A stretch of DNA of 35,498 nucleotides from Kineosporia sp. A_224. Its GTDB lineage: Bacteria > Actinomycetota > Actinomycetes > Actinomycetales > Kineosporiaceae. The DNA lies in the NCBI RefSeq assembly GCF_002198655.1, contig NZ_MWLN01000092.1, positions 1 to 35,498 of the forward strand. Reading direction: 5' to 3'. The translations under genes and the position numbers were made by a program. The notes under the pieces are model-generated. The model worked only from the letters and a program-made list of their open reading frames with translations. It was not told the origin of the DNA and did no database searches. Shown piece after piece: positions 8,149 to 15,807 of the stretch. The first letter of the stretch is position 1, and each line of letters begins with the position of its first letter.

Positions 8149-9714
8149 TCAGCCCAGCCAGGCCCGGTAGGCCGGGTCCTGCGCCGCCGCCCAGACCCCG
8201 TCGAAGTCCGTCTCGGTGGTGTAGCCGCGCACCTGCTCGAGGGCGTGCAGCCGGCCGTACGTGAACGTGCTCTCGCCGGCCGCGTGCGCGGCCGCCGACA
8301 GCTCGACGAGGTAGCCGCGGATGACGACGCTGTCCTGGTGCTCGCCGAGCACCTCCTGCACGGTCGCCATCTGCTTGCCGTACGCCTTGGCGTCCTTGCC
8401 GAAGGCGGCGACCAGGCTCTCCCCCGCGTACCGGGCCCGCTTGGCGGCCTTGCGGACGTCGTGGAGCAGCAGGTCGTGCTCGGCCGGGTCGTCGGTGGCG
8501 TGCGCCGCGTCGACGAGCCGCGCCGCCCGCTTCCACGTCTTGCGGACCAGCGGCAGCAGGACGTCGGCGGCCGCGCCCTCGGCACCGGCGGGGCCGTTGA
8601 TGAACGGCGGGGTCGCGACGAGGGCGTCGAGGGTGTCGAGGAGCGCGAAGTAGCGCGGGGTGTCCAGGGTGACGAGGGCCTCGTCGTGCGCGGCGCGGTA
8701 GCGCTCGTCCATGGTGCGCACGATCCGCTCGACGACCGGGCCCTCGACGAGGCCCGCGGGCTCGGCCTCGACGAGGCCGCGCAGGTGGTCACGGACGACC
8801 TCGGCGTCCCGGGCGGCGCCGAGCTCCTCGCCGAGCCACGCGAGCTCCTCGCGCAGCGGCTCGGTGACCTCGCGGTCGAGCAGAGGGCGGTACACCGTCA
8901 GCGCGCTGCGCAGCCGGCGGCAGGCGACCCGCATCTGGTGGACGGCGTCGTCGGCGTCGACCCGGACCAGCGGGTCGTGGGTCTGCAGGTGCGCGACCTG
9001 GTCGCGCAGGTACTCCAGGACGACGGCGCCGGCGCTGCCCGCGGCGGGCGGCTGCACCTCGGTGGCGGGCTCCGCACCGGGGGCGGCGACCCGCCCCGCG
9101 GCGGCCAGCGCGCGGGCGACCTTGGACGGCGAGTCGCTCACCACGGCACCGGCCTTGACGAACGCCTTGACGACCTTGGCGAGCAGCTTCTCGGTACCGC
9201 CGACGAGCTCGACCTCGATCTCGTCCCACGCGGTGAGCGTCGTCCAGCGACCGTTGGCCGAGGGCACCGACGCGTGGACGGCGTCCACCGCAACCTCGGC
9301 GAGCACGACGTCGTCCGCCCCGACGAGGTTGCGCACGGTGCGCGTCGTCCGCAGCCGGACGACGGGGACGATCGCGACCCCGCGGGCCTGCACCTCGACC
9401 GCGGCGCGCAGCGCGGGCGGCACGACCCGGGTGGCCCGGCCCAGCGGGTGGTGCTCCTCGGTGCGGGCACCGCCGGACGCCGGCCGCTTGAGGTGCCAGC
9501 CGCCGTCCGTGCCGCCGGTCCGCCGGCGCAGCGTGATCCGGGCCTTCTGCAGCCGCAGGTCCTCGGTGTCGAAGTACGTCGCGTCGAGGGCGTGCTCGAC
9601 GGGGTCGGAGACGGCCGTCACCCCTGCGACGCCGAGGAGGTCGGGCAGGACGAACCCCGCGGGGGCGTCCAGCTTGCGCTCGATCTCGATGTGGGTGGGG
9701 GCGGGGGGCGTCAT
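8149..9714 (-). CDS. CYTH and CHAD domain protein (polyphosphate-associated)
   Basis: A 521-residue two-domain protein. Residues about 5-200 form a CYTH triphosphate tunnel domain with the ExExK signature IEIERKL and paired charged strands (YFDTEDLRLQKARITLRRR, WHLKRP, EIEVEL). Residues about 235-520 form a CHAD domain, an all-helical domain with conserved His/Arg/Lys such as VHQMRVACRRLRSAL and LHDVRKAAKRARYAGE. CYTH enzymes hydrolyse inorganic triphosphate or related compounds and CHAD domains bind polyphosphate, so the protein probably acts on or docks to polyphosphate granules. ATG 9714 (MTPPAPTHIEIERK) is preferred; ATG 9729 would add five residues, and TTTACT lies at leaderless distance from 9714. 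It is convergent with the SRPBCC gene. Confidence 0.88.
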   Translation of the reverse strand: MTPPAPTHIEIERKLDAPAGFVLPDLLGVAGVTAVSDPVEHALDATYFDTEDLRLQKARITLRRRTGGTDGGWHLKRPASGGARTEEHHPLGRATRVVPPALRAAVEVQARGVAIVPVVRLRTTRTVRNLVGADDVVLAEVAVDAVHASVPSANGRWTTLTAWDEIEVELVGGTEKLLAKVVKAFVKAGAVVSDSPSKVARALAAAGRVAAPGAEPATEVQPPAAGSAGAVVLEYLRDQVAHLQTHDPLVRVDADDAVHQMRVACRRLRSALTVYRPLLDREVTEPLREELAWLGEELGAARDAEVVRDHLRGLVEAEPAGLVEGPVVERIVRTMDERYRAAHDEALVTLDTPRYFALLDTLDALVATPPFINGPAGAEGAAADVLLPLVRKTWKRAARLVDAAHATDDPAEHDLLLHDVRKAAKRARYAGESLVAAFGKDAKAYGKQMATVQEVLGEHQDSVVIRGYLVELSAAAHAAGESTFTYGRLHALEQVRGYTTETDFDGVWAAAQDPAYRAWLG

Positions 9715-9863
9715 GTGGCCAGTAAACATCCAGAAGGTGAACAGAAGGCGGGCCGTCGGGACCCGGCACCGACGACCACCTGACCGGCGCAGCCGGACGA
9801 CGCCCCGCCGGGACCGGGCGGTGCACGTCGCTTCTCACGATCCGAGACTCATTCGTCCGGCCC

Positions 9864-9893
9864 TTGAACAGGCCGAGACCCCTCACCTACCGT
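9864..9893 (+). promoter_or_regulatory. Promoter of the SAM-IV riboswitch transcript
   Basis: TTGAAC (9864-9869) and TACCGT (9888-9893) are separated by 18 bases, a good actinobacterial housekeeping promoter. The predicted start near 9900 coincides with the first base of the riboswitch. The remainder of the 9715-9863 spacer shows no other clear signal. Confidence 0.6.
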
Positions 9894-9900
9894 TGACGCC

Positions 9901-10001
9901 AGGTCACGAGTACCAGCGTCAAGCCCCGGCTCGCTGGTCGGCAACCCTCCTCCGCGGTGGGGTGCTCCGGGTGAGGACCGGGCCGCTGCCCGACCGGCAG
10001 C
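9901..10001 (+). ncRNA. SAM-IV riboswitch aptamer
   Basis: The segment carries the SAM-I/SAM-IV core: GGTCACGAG, the P2 stem ACCAGCG (9912-9918) with CGCTGGT (9932-9938), the invariant GGCAACC, CCGCGGTGGGG, and CCGGGTGAGGACC closing P1 (GGTC 9902-9905 with GACC 9976-9979). CCCGG in the P2 loop (about 9925-9929) can form the pseudoknot with CCGGG (9967-9971). The additional hairpin GCTGCC/GGCAGC (9985-10001) after P1 is what distinguishes SAM-IV from SAM-I. Its position, 46 bases before the desulfurase start, implies that S-adenosylmethionine represses that gene. Confidence 0.85.
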
Positions 10002-10010
10002 GGCAAGCGC

Positions 10011-10044
10011 GGACCTCTCGACGAGGTCCCTCCGGCTGGAGGAG
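10011..10044 (+). promoter_or_regulatory. Expression platform: hairpin plus RBS sequestrator
   Basis: GGACCTC (10011-10017) pairs with GAGGTCC (10023-10029) around a five-base loop. Immediately after, CCTCC (10029-10033) can pair with GGAGG (10038-10042), the ribosome binding site of the gene starting at 10047. The second hairpin would hide the site, so control is probably translational. No T tract argues against a terminator. Which pairing dominates when SAM is bound is not readable by eye. Confidence 0.6.
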
Positions 10045-10046
10045 CC

Positions 10047-11540
10047 ATGACTGCTGTGCTGTCCCACCTCGAGAACGACACCTCTACCCCGGCCGACCCG
10101 GGTGCGCAGGGCACACCCGCGGCCCGCACCGCCACCACCACGTACGCGCCCGTCGTCCGCCCGCTGCTGCCCGTCGTCGGGCGCGACCTGCGCAGCCCGG
10201 TCGTCGCCGGCGGCACCGTCCGGTACGCCAACCTCGACTACGCCGCGAGCGCGCCGGCCCTGCAGACCGTGGCCGACCACGTCTGCAGCGGCCTGGAGCA
10301 CTACGCGAGCGTGCACCGCGGCGCGGGGTACGCCTCGCAGGTGAGCACGGCGGTCTACGAGGGCACCCGGGCCACGGTCGCCGCGTTCGTCGGCGCCCGC
10401 CAGGACGACGTCGTCGTCGTCACCCGGAACACGACCGACGCGCTGAACCTCCTCGCCTCCGCCGTGCCGACCGACGGCCCCGGCGGCGGCGAGGTCGTCT
10501 TCCTCGACGTCGAGCACCACGCGAACCTGCTGCCGTGGACCCGGCTGCCGCACCGCTGCGTGCCCGCCGGGCAGACCGTGGCCGGCACGCTCGCCGCGCT
10601 CGAGGCCTCCCTCGCGGAGCGCCCCGCGACGCTCGTCGCCGTCACCGGGGCGAGCAACGTCACCGGCGAGGTGCTGCCCGTCGCGGACGTCGTCCGGATC
10701 GCGCACGCGCACGGCGCCCGGGTCGTCGTCGACGGCGCCCAGCTCGTGCCGCACCGCCGCGTCGACCTCGCCGCGATCGGCGCCGACTACCTCGCGTTCT
10801 CCGGCCACAAGGTCTACGCCCCGTTCGGCGCGGGCGTCCTCGTGGGCCGCCGGGACTGGCTCGACGCCGCACCGGCCTACCTCGCCGGCGGCGGCGCGGT
10901 CCGCACCGTCGACGTCGGCACCGTCGACGTGGGCAGCGTCGACGTCGGCAGCGCCGACGGCGGCACCGCCGAGTGGGCACCCGCCCCGCAGCGGCACGAG
11001 GGCGGCACCCCGAACGTGCTCGGCGCGGCGGCGCTCGCGCAGGCGTGCCGCGACCTCGCCGGGCTGCCGGAGGGCGCGCTCGAGGCGCACGAGGCGTCCC
11101 TCGTAGCGCACCTCGAGGACGGCCTCACCCGGATCCCGGGCGTCGAGGTGCTCCGGATCTGGGCGGACTCCCCCGACCGGGTCGGCGTCGTCGGCTTCAC
11201 CGTCGCCGGCCACGACCCGGGCCGGGTCGCCGCGTACCTGTCCGCCGAGCACGGCATCGGCGTGCGCGACGGCAAGTTCTGCGCGCACCCGCTGCTCGCC
11301 AGGCTCGGCCACGGCGACGGCGCGGTGCGCGCCTCGCTCGGGGTCGGGTCGTCGTCCGAGGACGTCGACCGGCTCCTCGCGGCGGTCGAGCAGCTCGTCG
11401 TCGAGGGCGAGAGCTGGGACTACACGCTGGAGAGCGGCCGCTGGGCGCCGGTCGCGGACCCGCGCCCGCTGCCGGACTTCCTCGCCGGGATCGTCTCCGG
11501 CGCGCTCCCGCCGGCCGGGACGTCGCCCTGCCAGGGCTGA
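10047..11540 (+). CDS. Class V aminotransferase, SufS/CsdA-like cysteine desulfurase
   Basis: A 497-residue PLP enzyme. The fold shows LDYAASAPA near the start of the core, HHANLLPW, VDGAQ and the PLP Lys in SGHKVYAPFG (K255). The catalytic Cys is C412 in RDGKFCAHPLL, the SufS-type position. It would remove sulfur from cysteine as a persulfide for Fe-S or thio-cofactor synthesis in the cytosol; no SufE/SufU or scaffold gene is adjacent, so a dedicated acceptor is unknown. Unusual are an N-terminal low-complexity extension of about 45 residues and four VDVG-type pentapeptide repeats after GGGAVRT. GGAGGAG lies two bases before the ATG. The SAM-IV riboswitch upstream links it to sulfur amino acid status. 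Confidence 0.87.
   Translation: MTAVLSHLENDTSTPADPGAQGTPAARTATTTYAPVVRPLLPVVGRDLRSPVVAGGTVRYANLDYAASAPALQTVADHVCSGLEHYASVHRGAGYASQVSTAVYEGTRATVAAFVGARQDDVVVVTRNTTDALNLLASAVPTDGPGGGEVVFLDVEHHANLLPWTRLPHRCVPAGQTVAGTLAALEASLAERPATLVAVTGASNVTGEVLPVADVVRIAHAHGARVVVDGAQLVPHRRVDLAAIGADYLAFSGHKVYAPFGAGVLVGRRDWLDAAPAYLAGGGAVRTVDVGTVDVGSVDVGSADGGTAEWAPAPQRHEGGTPNVLGAAALAQACRDLAGLPEGALEAHEASLVAHLEDGLTRIPGVEVLRIWADSPDRVGVVGFTVAGHDPGRVAAYLSAEHGIGVRDGKFCAHPLLARLGHGDGAVRASLGVGSSSEDVDRLLAAVEQLVVEGESWDYTLESGRWAPVADPRPLPDFLAGIVSGALPPAGTSPCQG
10908..10967 (+). repeat. Four tandem 15-bp repeats inside the desulfurase gene
   Basis: Units start at 10908, 10923, 10938 and 10953, each close to GTCGACGTCGGCAGC, encoding VDVGT, VDVGS, VDVGS and ADGGT. 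The array keeps the frame and lies in a loop between the PLP Lys and the C-terminal domain, so copy number could vary without destroying the enzyme. Confidence 0.85.
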
Positions 11541-11596
11541 AGCGGTTTCGAGGCTGAGCGCATGCCGAGACTGATCGGGTACGGCACCCTGGGGCG

Positions 11597-12658
11597 GTGA
11601 GCTCCTCGCCGTCCCCCCGGGACCCCGTCGCCGACCTGCGCCGGATCGCCTTCCTCCTCGAGCGCAGCCTGCAGTCCAGCTACAAGGTGAAGGCGTTCCG
11701 TGGCGCGTCGACGGCCATCGCCGTCCTGCCCGCGGGCCGGCTCGAGGAGGCCGTGGCACGCGGCGAGCTCACGGCGCTCAAGGGGGTCGGGGACTCGACG
11801 GCGAAGGTCATCACGGCGTCGTTGCGCGGCGAGGAGCCCGAGTACCTAGCGCGGCTCGAGCGCGAGGTCGGCGGGCCGCTCGTCGAGGGCGGCGGCACGC
11901 TGCGCGCGGCGCTGCGCGGGGACCTGCACTGCCACTCGGACTGGTCGGACGGCGGGTCGCCGATCGAGGACATGGCGGTCACGGCGCTCGAGCTCGGGCA
12001 CGAGTACACCGCCCTCACCGACCACTCGCCACGGCTCACCGTCGCGCGCGGGCTCACCGCGGAGCGGCTGCGCCGGCAGCTGGACGTCGTCGCGCGGCTC
12101 AACGAGCAGCTCGCCCCGTTCCGGCTGCTCACGGGGATCGAGGTGGACATCCTCGACGACGGCTCGCTCGACCAGACCGAGGACCTGCTCGCCGAGCTCG
12201 ACGTCGTCGTCGCGAGCGTGCACAGCAAGCTGCAGATGGAGCCGGCCGCGATGACCCGGCGGATGGTCGCCGCGGTCTCGAACCCGCACGTCGACATCCT
12301 CGGGCACTGCACCGGCCGGTACGTCACGACGAACACCCGCACGGGCAAGCCTCGGGCCGAGTCCCGCTTCGACGCCGAGAAGGTGTTCTCCGCGTGCGTC
12401 GAGCACGGCGTCGCGGTCGAGATCAACTCCCGCCCGGAGCGGCTCGACCCGCCCCGACGCCTTCTGCGGCAGGCGGTCGAGGCGGGGTGCATCTTCTCCG
12501 TCGACACCGACGCGCACGCCCCCGGCCAGCTCGACTGGCAGCCGTACGGATGCGCCCGCGGCGAGGAGTGCGGCGTGACCGCCGACCGCGTCGTGTCCGC
12601 GTGGGCGCTCGACGACCTGCTCGCCTGGACGGCGGACCACGCGGTCCGGCCGGCCTGA
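11597..12658 (+). CDS. PHP-domain protein with helix-hairpin-helix N-terminus (PolX-tail-like)
   Basis: A 353-residue protein. The first 95 residues resemble the 8-kDa helix-hairpin-helix region of family X DNA polymerases (ELTALKGVGDSTAKVI). From about residue 105 a PHP metallo-phosphoesterase domain follows with all metal ligands: GDLHCHSDWSD, LTDHS, GIEVDIL, VASVHS, DILGHCTGR and DTDAHA. The polymerase palm present in full bacterial PolX is absent, so it should act as a metal-dependent phosphatase or nuclease guided by the HhH DNA-binding part. The GTG start at 11597 has CACCCT at leaderless distance and no clear ribosome binding site. It lies 56 bases downstream of the desulfurase with no convincing terminator between them. 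Confidence 0.87.
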   Translation: MSSSPSPRDPVADLRRIAFLLERSLQSSYKVKAFRGASTAIAVLPAGRLEEAVARGELTALKGVGDSTAKVITASLRGEEPEYLARLEREVGGPLVEGGGTLRAALRGDLHCHSDWSDGGSPIEDMAVTALELGHEYTALTDHSPRLTVARGLTAERLRRQLDVVARLNEQLAPFRLLTGIEVDILDDGSLDQTEDLLAELDVVVASVHSKLQMEPAAMTRRMVAAVSNPHVDILGHCTGRYVTTNTRTGKPRAESRFDAEKVFSACVEHGVAVEINSRPERLDPPRRLLRQAVEAGCIFSVDTDAHAPGQLDWQPYGCARGEECGVTADRVVSAWALDDLLAWTADHAVRPA

Positions 12659-12694
12659 CGGGCCCGGCTGCGGCGCGATCCGTCGTCGGTGCGT

Positions 12695-12706
12695 GACCTA
12701 GGACCC
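12695..12706. promoter_or_regulatory. Upstream GACCTAGGACCC box, DevR/DosR-like
   Basis: On the other strand it reads GGGTCCTAGGTC, a near-palindrome around CCTAGG. It resembles actinobacterial DevR/DosR-type boxes (GGGAC-N4-GTCCC) imperfectly. A second copy lies at 12757, and a universal stress gene, the classic target of that regulon, follows. Confidence 0.45.
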
Positions 12707-12710
12707 GGCG

Positions 12711-12746
12711 GGTGACGGATCCGTGAACGCTCACGGGTCCGTCACC
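12711..12746. repeat. 16-bp inverted repeat between the two boxes
   Basis: GGTGACGGATCCGTGA (12711-12726) and TCACGGGTCCGTCACC (12731-12746) pair fully apart from one T-G wobble, with a four-base loop. It can terminate the PHP-gene transcript as a hairpin or serve as a dyad operator; no T tract follows. Confidence 0.7.
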
Positions 12747-12756
12747 GGCCCGGGGC

Positions 12757-12768
12757 GACCTAGGGCCC
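12757..12768. promoter_or_regulatory. Downstream GACCTAGGGCCC box
   Basis: It shares 11 of 12 bases with the box at 12695. The two copies are 62 bp apart, close to six helical turns, so bound proteins would face the same side of the DNA. It lies 77 bases before the stress-protein start. Confidence 0.45.
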
Positions 12769-12844
12769 GGGGGGTGTGCCACGGGCGTGGCCGACGCTGA
12801 CAACGACCAGCGGGGGACGCCGCCCTGGCGTGGAGGTGAGGGAC

Positions 12845-13393
12845 ATGAGCGACCGGACCGAAGACGACGCCGAGCACCCCGTGCGCGGCGACGTCCGCGA
12901 CGAGGCCTGGGACCTCATCGCGTCACCCGCCTGGCGACCGCCGTCGCCGCGGACCCCGTTCGACGTCACGCCCCCGGTGCTCGTCGGGCTCGACGGCGGC
13001 GTCGGCGGCGAACTGGCCCTCGAGTGGGCCCTGCGCGAGGCGCAGGAGCAGGGCGCCCCGGTGCGCGCCGTCACCGCCTGGTCGTGGGACGCCCGGCTCC
13101 TGGCCGCTGTCGGCGGCCGCGCCGCCCGTCAGGTGGAGCAGGCCCGCCAGCTCCAGGAGGAGCAGCTCGCCCGGGTGCTGCGCCGCTTCGGCCCCGTGCA
13201 CTGCCGGATCGAGACCGTCCTCGGCGAGGGCGACGCGGCCAGTCTGCTCCTCGAGGAGTCCCGCCGCGCCCGCCTGCTCGTCGTCGGCAGCCACGCCGAA
13301 CCCGGCGGCGCGACCGTCGGCTCCGTCGCCCGCGCCTGCGTCCGCCTCGCCTCGTGCCCGGTCGTCGTCGTCCCGGTCCGCCTCACCGCCTGA
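12845..13393 (+). CDS. Universal stress protein (UspA family)
   Basis: A 182-residue single-domain UspA protein. The core begins PVLVGLDGGVGGELALEWALREA and ends with the ATP-binding loop pattern G-x2-G-x9-G-S in GSHAEPGGATVGSVARACVRLASCPVVVVP. The first 45 residues are an acidic, unstructured extension. Such proteins bind ATP and assist survival in hypoxia, starvation or oxidative stress. The ATG at 12845 is chosen because GGAGGTGAGG stands just before it; an upstream GTG frame start lacks one. Two palindromic boxes and an inverted repeat lie in the 186-base spacer upstream, which suggests stress-regulated transcription independent of the PHP gene. Confidence 0.9.
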   Translation: MSDRTEDDAEHPVRGDVRDEAWDLIASPAWRPPSPRTPFDVTPPVLVGLDGGVGGELALEWALREAQEQGAPVRAVTAWSWDARLLAAVGGRAARQVEQARQLQEEQLARVLRRFGPVHCRIETVLGEGDAASLLLEESRRARLLVVGSHAEPGGATVGSVARACVRLASCPVVVVPVRLTA

Positions 13394-13432
13394 CCGACCC
13401 GCCGGACCCGCCACACCACCCTGCTCATGCTC

Positions 13433-13455
13433 GCGCCCGGTACCGTTCCGGGCGC
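13433..13455. terminator. Bidirectional hairpin terminator
   Basis: GCGCCCGG (13433-13440) and CCGGGCGC (13448-13455) form a perfect 8-bp stem with a seven-base loop, placed between the convergent stress-protein and HIT genes, so it can serve both. Confidence 0.6.
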
Positions 13456-13504
13456 TCCGGACCGCTGATTCCGGTACCTGACGTGAGCGTGAGCGGGCCT
13501 GTTG

Positions 13505-13963
13505 TCAGTGGCTCGCCAGATGGTCGCGGACGAGGCCGGAGATCCGGTCGCGCTCGCTCTCCGAGACGGGTTCGTCGTCCGCGTAGCCGAAGATCCGCGG
13601 ACCGACCCGGTCCGGCGGCAGGTCGGGCATCCGGGGGACGACGTGCACGTGCAGGTGCGCGAAGCCCGGCTTCTCCGCGAGCAGCAACGTGTACGTCTTC
13701 GTGCACCCGACGACCGCGCGCAGCGTCGCCGTGACCCGGACGAGCAGCCGGCCCATCGCCTCGCCCTCCGCCTCGGTCAGCTCGTCGAGCGCGACGACGT
13801 GCCGCTGCGGCACGAGCACCAACCACCCGGGCAGACCGCCCTCGAAGTTGTGCGCGAGGTACCACCCGCCCTCGACCCACGCGGCGTCCCGCACGGGCAA
13901 CGCCCCGAGCCGGGCACTGATCGAGCACGCGTAGCAACCTGCGTGCAGACGTGCGTCAGCCAT
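13505..13963 (-). CDS. HIT-family protein
   Basis: A 152-residue histidine-triad protein. The active-site motif HLHVHVVPR stands at about residues 103-111 and supplies the nucleophilic His for hydrolysis of nucleotidyl-phosphate or phosphoramidate bonds. CYAC near the N-terminus (with further His residues) resembles the metal-binding knuckle of many HIT proteins. The C-terminal extension after the triad (FGYADDEPVSESERDRI) matches HIT members of actinobacteria in style. The ATG at 13963 lies three bases after the P450 stop, so it is the last gene of the minus-strand operon. The substrate is unknown. Confidence 0.88.
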   Translation of the reverse strand: MADARLHAGCYACSISARLGALPVRDAAWVEGGWYLAHNFEGGLPGWLVLVPQRHVVALDELTEAEGEAMGRLLVRVTATLRAVVGCTKTYTLLLAEKPGFAHLHVHVVPRMPDLPPDRVGPRIFGYADDEPVSESERDRISGLVRDHLASH

Positions 13964-13966
13964 GCG

Positions 13967-15421
13967 TCAGCGGGGGGTGAGGCGGAGCGGGAGGCCGCCG
14001 CGGGGGCGCAGGGTCACGAGGGCGTCGACGGACGGCGGCGCGACCCCGGCGGGGCGGGTCACCGTGCGGTCGCGGAGCAGGCCGGCGAGCACGAGGACCG
14101 ACTCGACGACCGCCATGTCGCGGCCGATGCACAGCCGGGGGCCGGCACCGAACGGCACGTAGTCGCCACGCGCGGGCCCGCGGGACGGCGGGGCGTCGCC
14201 GAGGAAGCGCCCCGGGTCGAACCGGCGCGGGTCGGGCCACGACTGCGGACGGCGGTGCAGCAGCCACGGGCTGAGCACGACGAGCGTCCCGGCCGGGATC
14301 GCGACGCCGCTCACGACGTCGTCCGCGAGCGCGCGGCGGGTGATGACCCAGGCCGGCGGGTAGAGCCGCAGGGCCTCGTCGACGACGGCGCGGGTGTACG
14401 GCAGGTGCGGGACGTCGTCCCACCCCGGTGCGCGACCGGCGAGGACGGCGTCCAGCTCGGTGTGCAGCCGCGCCTGCACGTCCGGCGACGAGGCGAGCAG
14501 GTCGAGGGTCCACGTGAGGGAGGACGCAACGGTCTCATGACCGGCGATGACGAGCGTGAGGATCTCGTCGCGGACCTCGCGGGGCGCGAGGCCGCCGTCG
14601 GCCCCGGCCTCCCCCGCGTCGACCGCGGCGAGGAGCAGGGCGAGGACGTCGCCGTCCTCCGGGCCGACCCCACAGGCCCGGCGCTGCGCGACGAGGTCCG
14701 CGCACACCGCGTCGAGGGTCGCGACGGCCCGGCGCAGCCGGCGCCGGCGCGGCGTGGGCAGCCAGCCGGGCAGCGGGGACGACGCGGTCCGCACGACCGC
14801 GTGCAGCGCGGCGTCGACCGCCCCGACGACGCGCTCGCCGACCGGGCGCAGGTCTGCCGCGAACAGCGTGCGGCCGACGACCTCGAGCATGGCGCGCATC
14901 GCGGCGCCGTCGGCGTCGACGACCCCGCCCGGCCCGGCGGCGTCCCACTCCGCGCGCATCCGCTGCGCCGCCGTCCCCGCGGCCTGCGCGACGGACTCGA
15001 GCGAGCGCGGGTGGAACGCGGGCTGGGCGACCCGGCGGTGCCGGCGCCACACCTCGCCGTCCGTCGTCAGCAGGCCGGCGCCGGTGACGAGCGACAGCGC
15101 GCCGTACTGCACCGTCGCCTTGCCGTAGGCCCGGGCGTTGTCGACGAGCACCCGGCGCGCGCCGTCAGGGGTGTTCATCAGGAGCACCTGGCCGCGCGGC
15201 ATCGGGAACGCGACGAGGTCGCCGTACCGGGCGACGAGCCCTTCGAGGAACGTCAGCGGGTCGCGCCGGATCGCCGGGACGGCGCGGAGCATGTCGAGCG
15301 GCAGCGGCCCGTCCGCGTCGAGGCCGGTGTACCGCGCGTTGCGGCGCGGCCCGGGGCGCCCGGGGCGCGCAGGACGCGCCGGGGTCGCCGGGTCCGCCGT
15401 CACGGGGTCCACGCCGGTCAC
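13967..15421 (-). CDS. Cytochrome P450
   Basis: A 484-residue heme monooxygenase. Visible are the I-helix oxygen-binding motif AGHETVAS (about residue 292), the ExxR motif EALRLYPP (about 350), the PDPRRFDPGRF meander and the heme-thiolate loop FGAGPRLCIG with the axial Cys near 431. The N-terminus (MLRAVPAIRRDPLTFLEGLVARYGD) resembles CYP102/CYP110-like fatty-acid or terpenoid hydroxylases; the substrate is not deducible. No ferredoxin or reductase is adjacent, so electrons must come from elsewhere. There is no membrane anchor, hence it is soluble. Starts at GTG 15421, 15412 or 15403 are possible; 15421 is eight bases after the GroES-like stop with GAGG nearby. The first 35 residues are Pro/Arg-rich. 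Confidence 0.9.
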   Translation of the reverse strand: MTGVDPVTADPATPARPARPGRPGPRRNARYTGLDADGPLPLDMLRAVPAIRRDPLTFLEGLVARYGDLVAFPMPRGQVLLMNTPDGARRVLVDNARAYGKATVQYGALSLVTGAGLLTTDGEVWRRHRRVAQPAFHPRSLESVAQAAGTAAQRMRAEWDAAGPGGVVDADGAAMRAMLEVVGRTLFAADLRPVGERVVGAVDAALHAVVRTASSPLPGWLPTPRRRRLRRAVATLDAVCADLVAQRRACGVGPEDGDVLALLLAAVDAGEAGADGGLAPREVRDEILTLVIAGHETVASSLTWTLDLLASSPDVQARLHTELDAVLAGRAPGWDDVPHLPYTRAVVDEALRLYPPAWVITRRALADDVVSGVAIPAGTLVVLSPWLLHRRPQSWPDPRRFDPGRFLGDAPPSRGPARGDYVPFGAGPRLCIGRDMAVVESVLVLAGLLRDRTVTRPAGVAPPSVDALVTLRPRGGLPLRLTPR

Positions 15422-15429
15422 CCGACGCC

Positions 15430-15786
15430 TCAGAGGTACAGGCCGGTCTGACCGTCCGCGACGCGCGGTGCCGCGACGGCGTGGAGGTCCCGCTCGCGCA
15501 GGAGCACGTACTGGCCGCCGCCGAGCTCGACCTCGGAGCGGTCCTCGGGGTCGAAGAGCACCCGGTCGCCGACCTCGACGTGCCGGACGTTCTGGCCCAC
15601 GGCGACGACCTCGGCCCACGCGAGGCGCTTGCCGACGGCGGCCGTCGCCGGGATGACGATGCCCGCGGTCGAGCGCCGCTCCCCGGCCTCGCCGTCGGTC
15701 GAGACGAGCACCCGGTCGTGGAGCATCCGGATGGGCAGGCGGGCCGCGTCGGTCCCGCCGAGCGGCGCGGCCGTCGGGGTCGTCAT
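15430..15786 (-). CDS. GroES-like co-chaperonin paralogue
   Basis: A 118-residue protein of the GroES fold: MLHDRVLVSTDGEAGERRSTAGIVIPATA, then GDRVLFDPEDRSEVELGGGQYVLLRERDLHAV, which match the strands and the mobile-loop region of Cpn10. It is not the housekeeping groES, since no groEL is adjacent and the N- and C-terminal extensions are unusual. This paralogue type is commonly found beside DUF3618 genes in actinobacteria. It may cap GroEL for special clients or have another role. It sits 21 bases downstream of the DUF427 gene and eight bases upstream of the P450, so it is co-transcribed with both. Confidence 0.85.
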   Translation of the reverse strand: MTTPTAAPLGGTDAARLPIRMLHDRVLVSTDGEAGERRSTAGIVIPATAAVGKRLAWAEVVAVGQNVRHVEVGDRVLFDPEDRSEVELGGGQYVLLRERDLHAVAAPRVADGQTGLYL

Positions 15787-15807
15787 GCCCCGAACGGTAC
15801 TGCCCGG

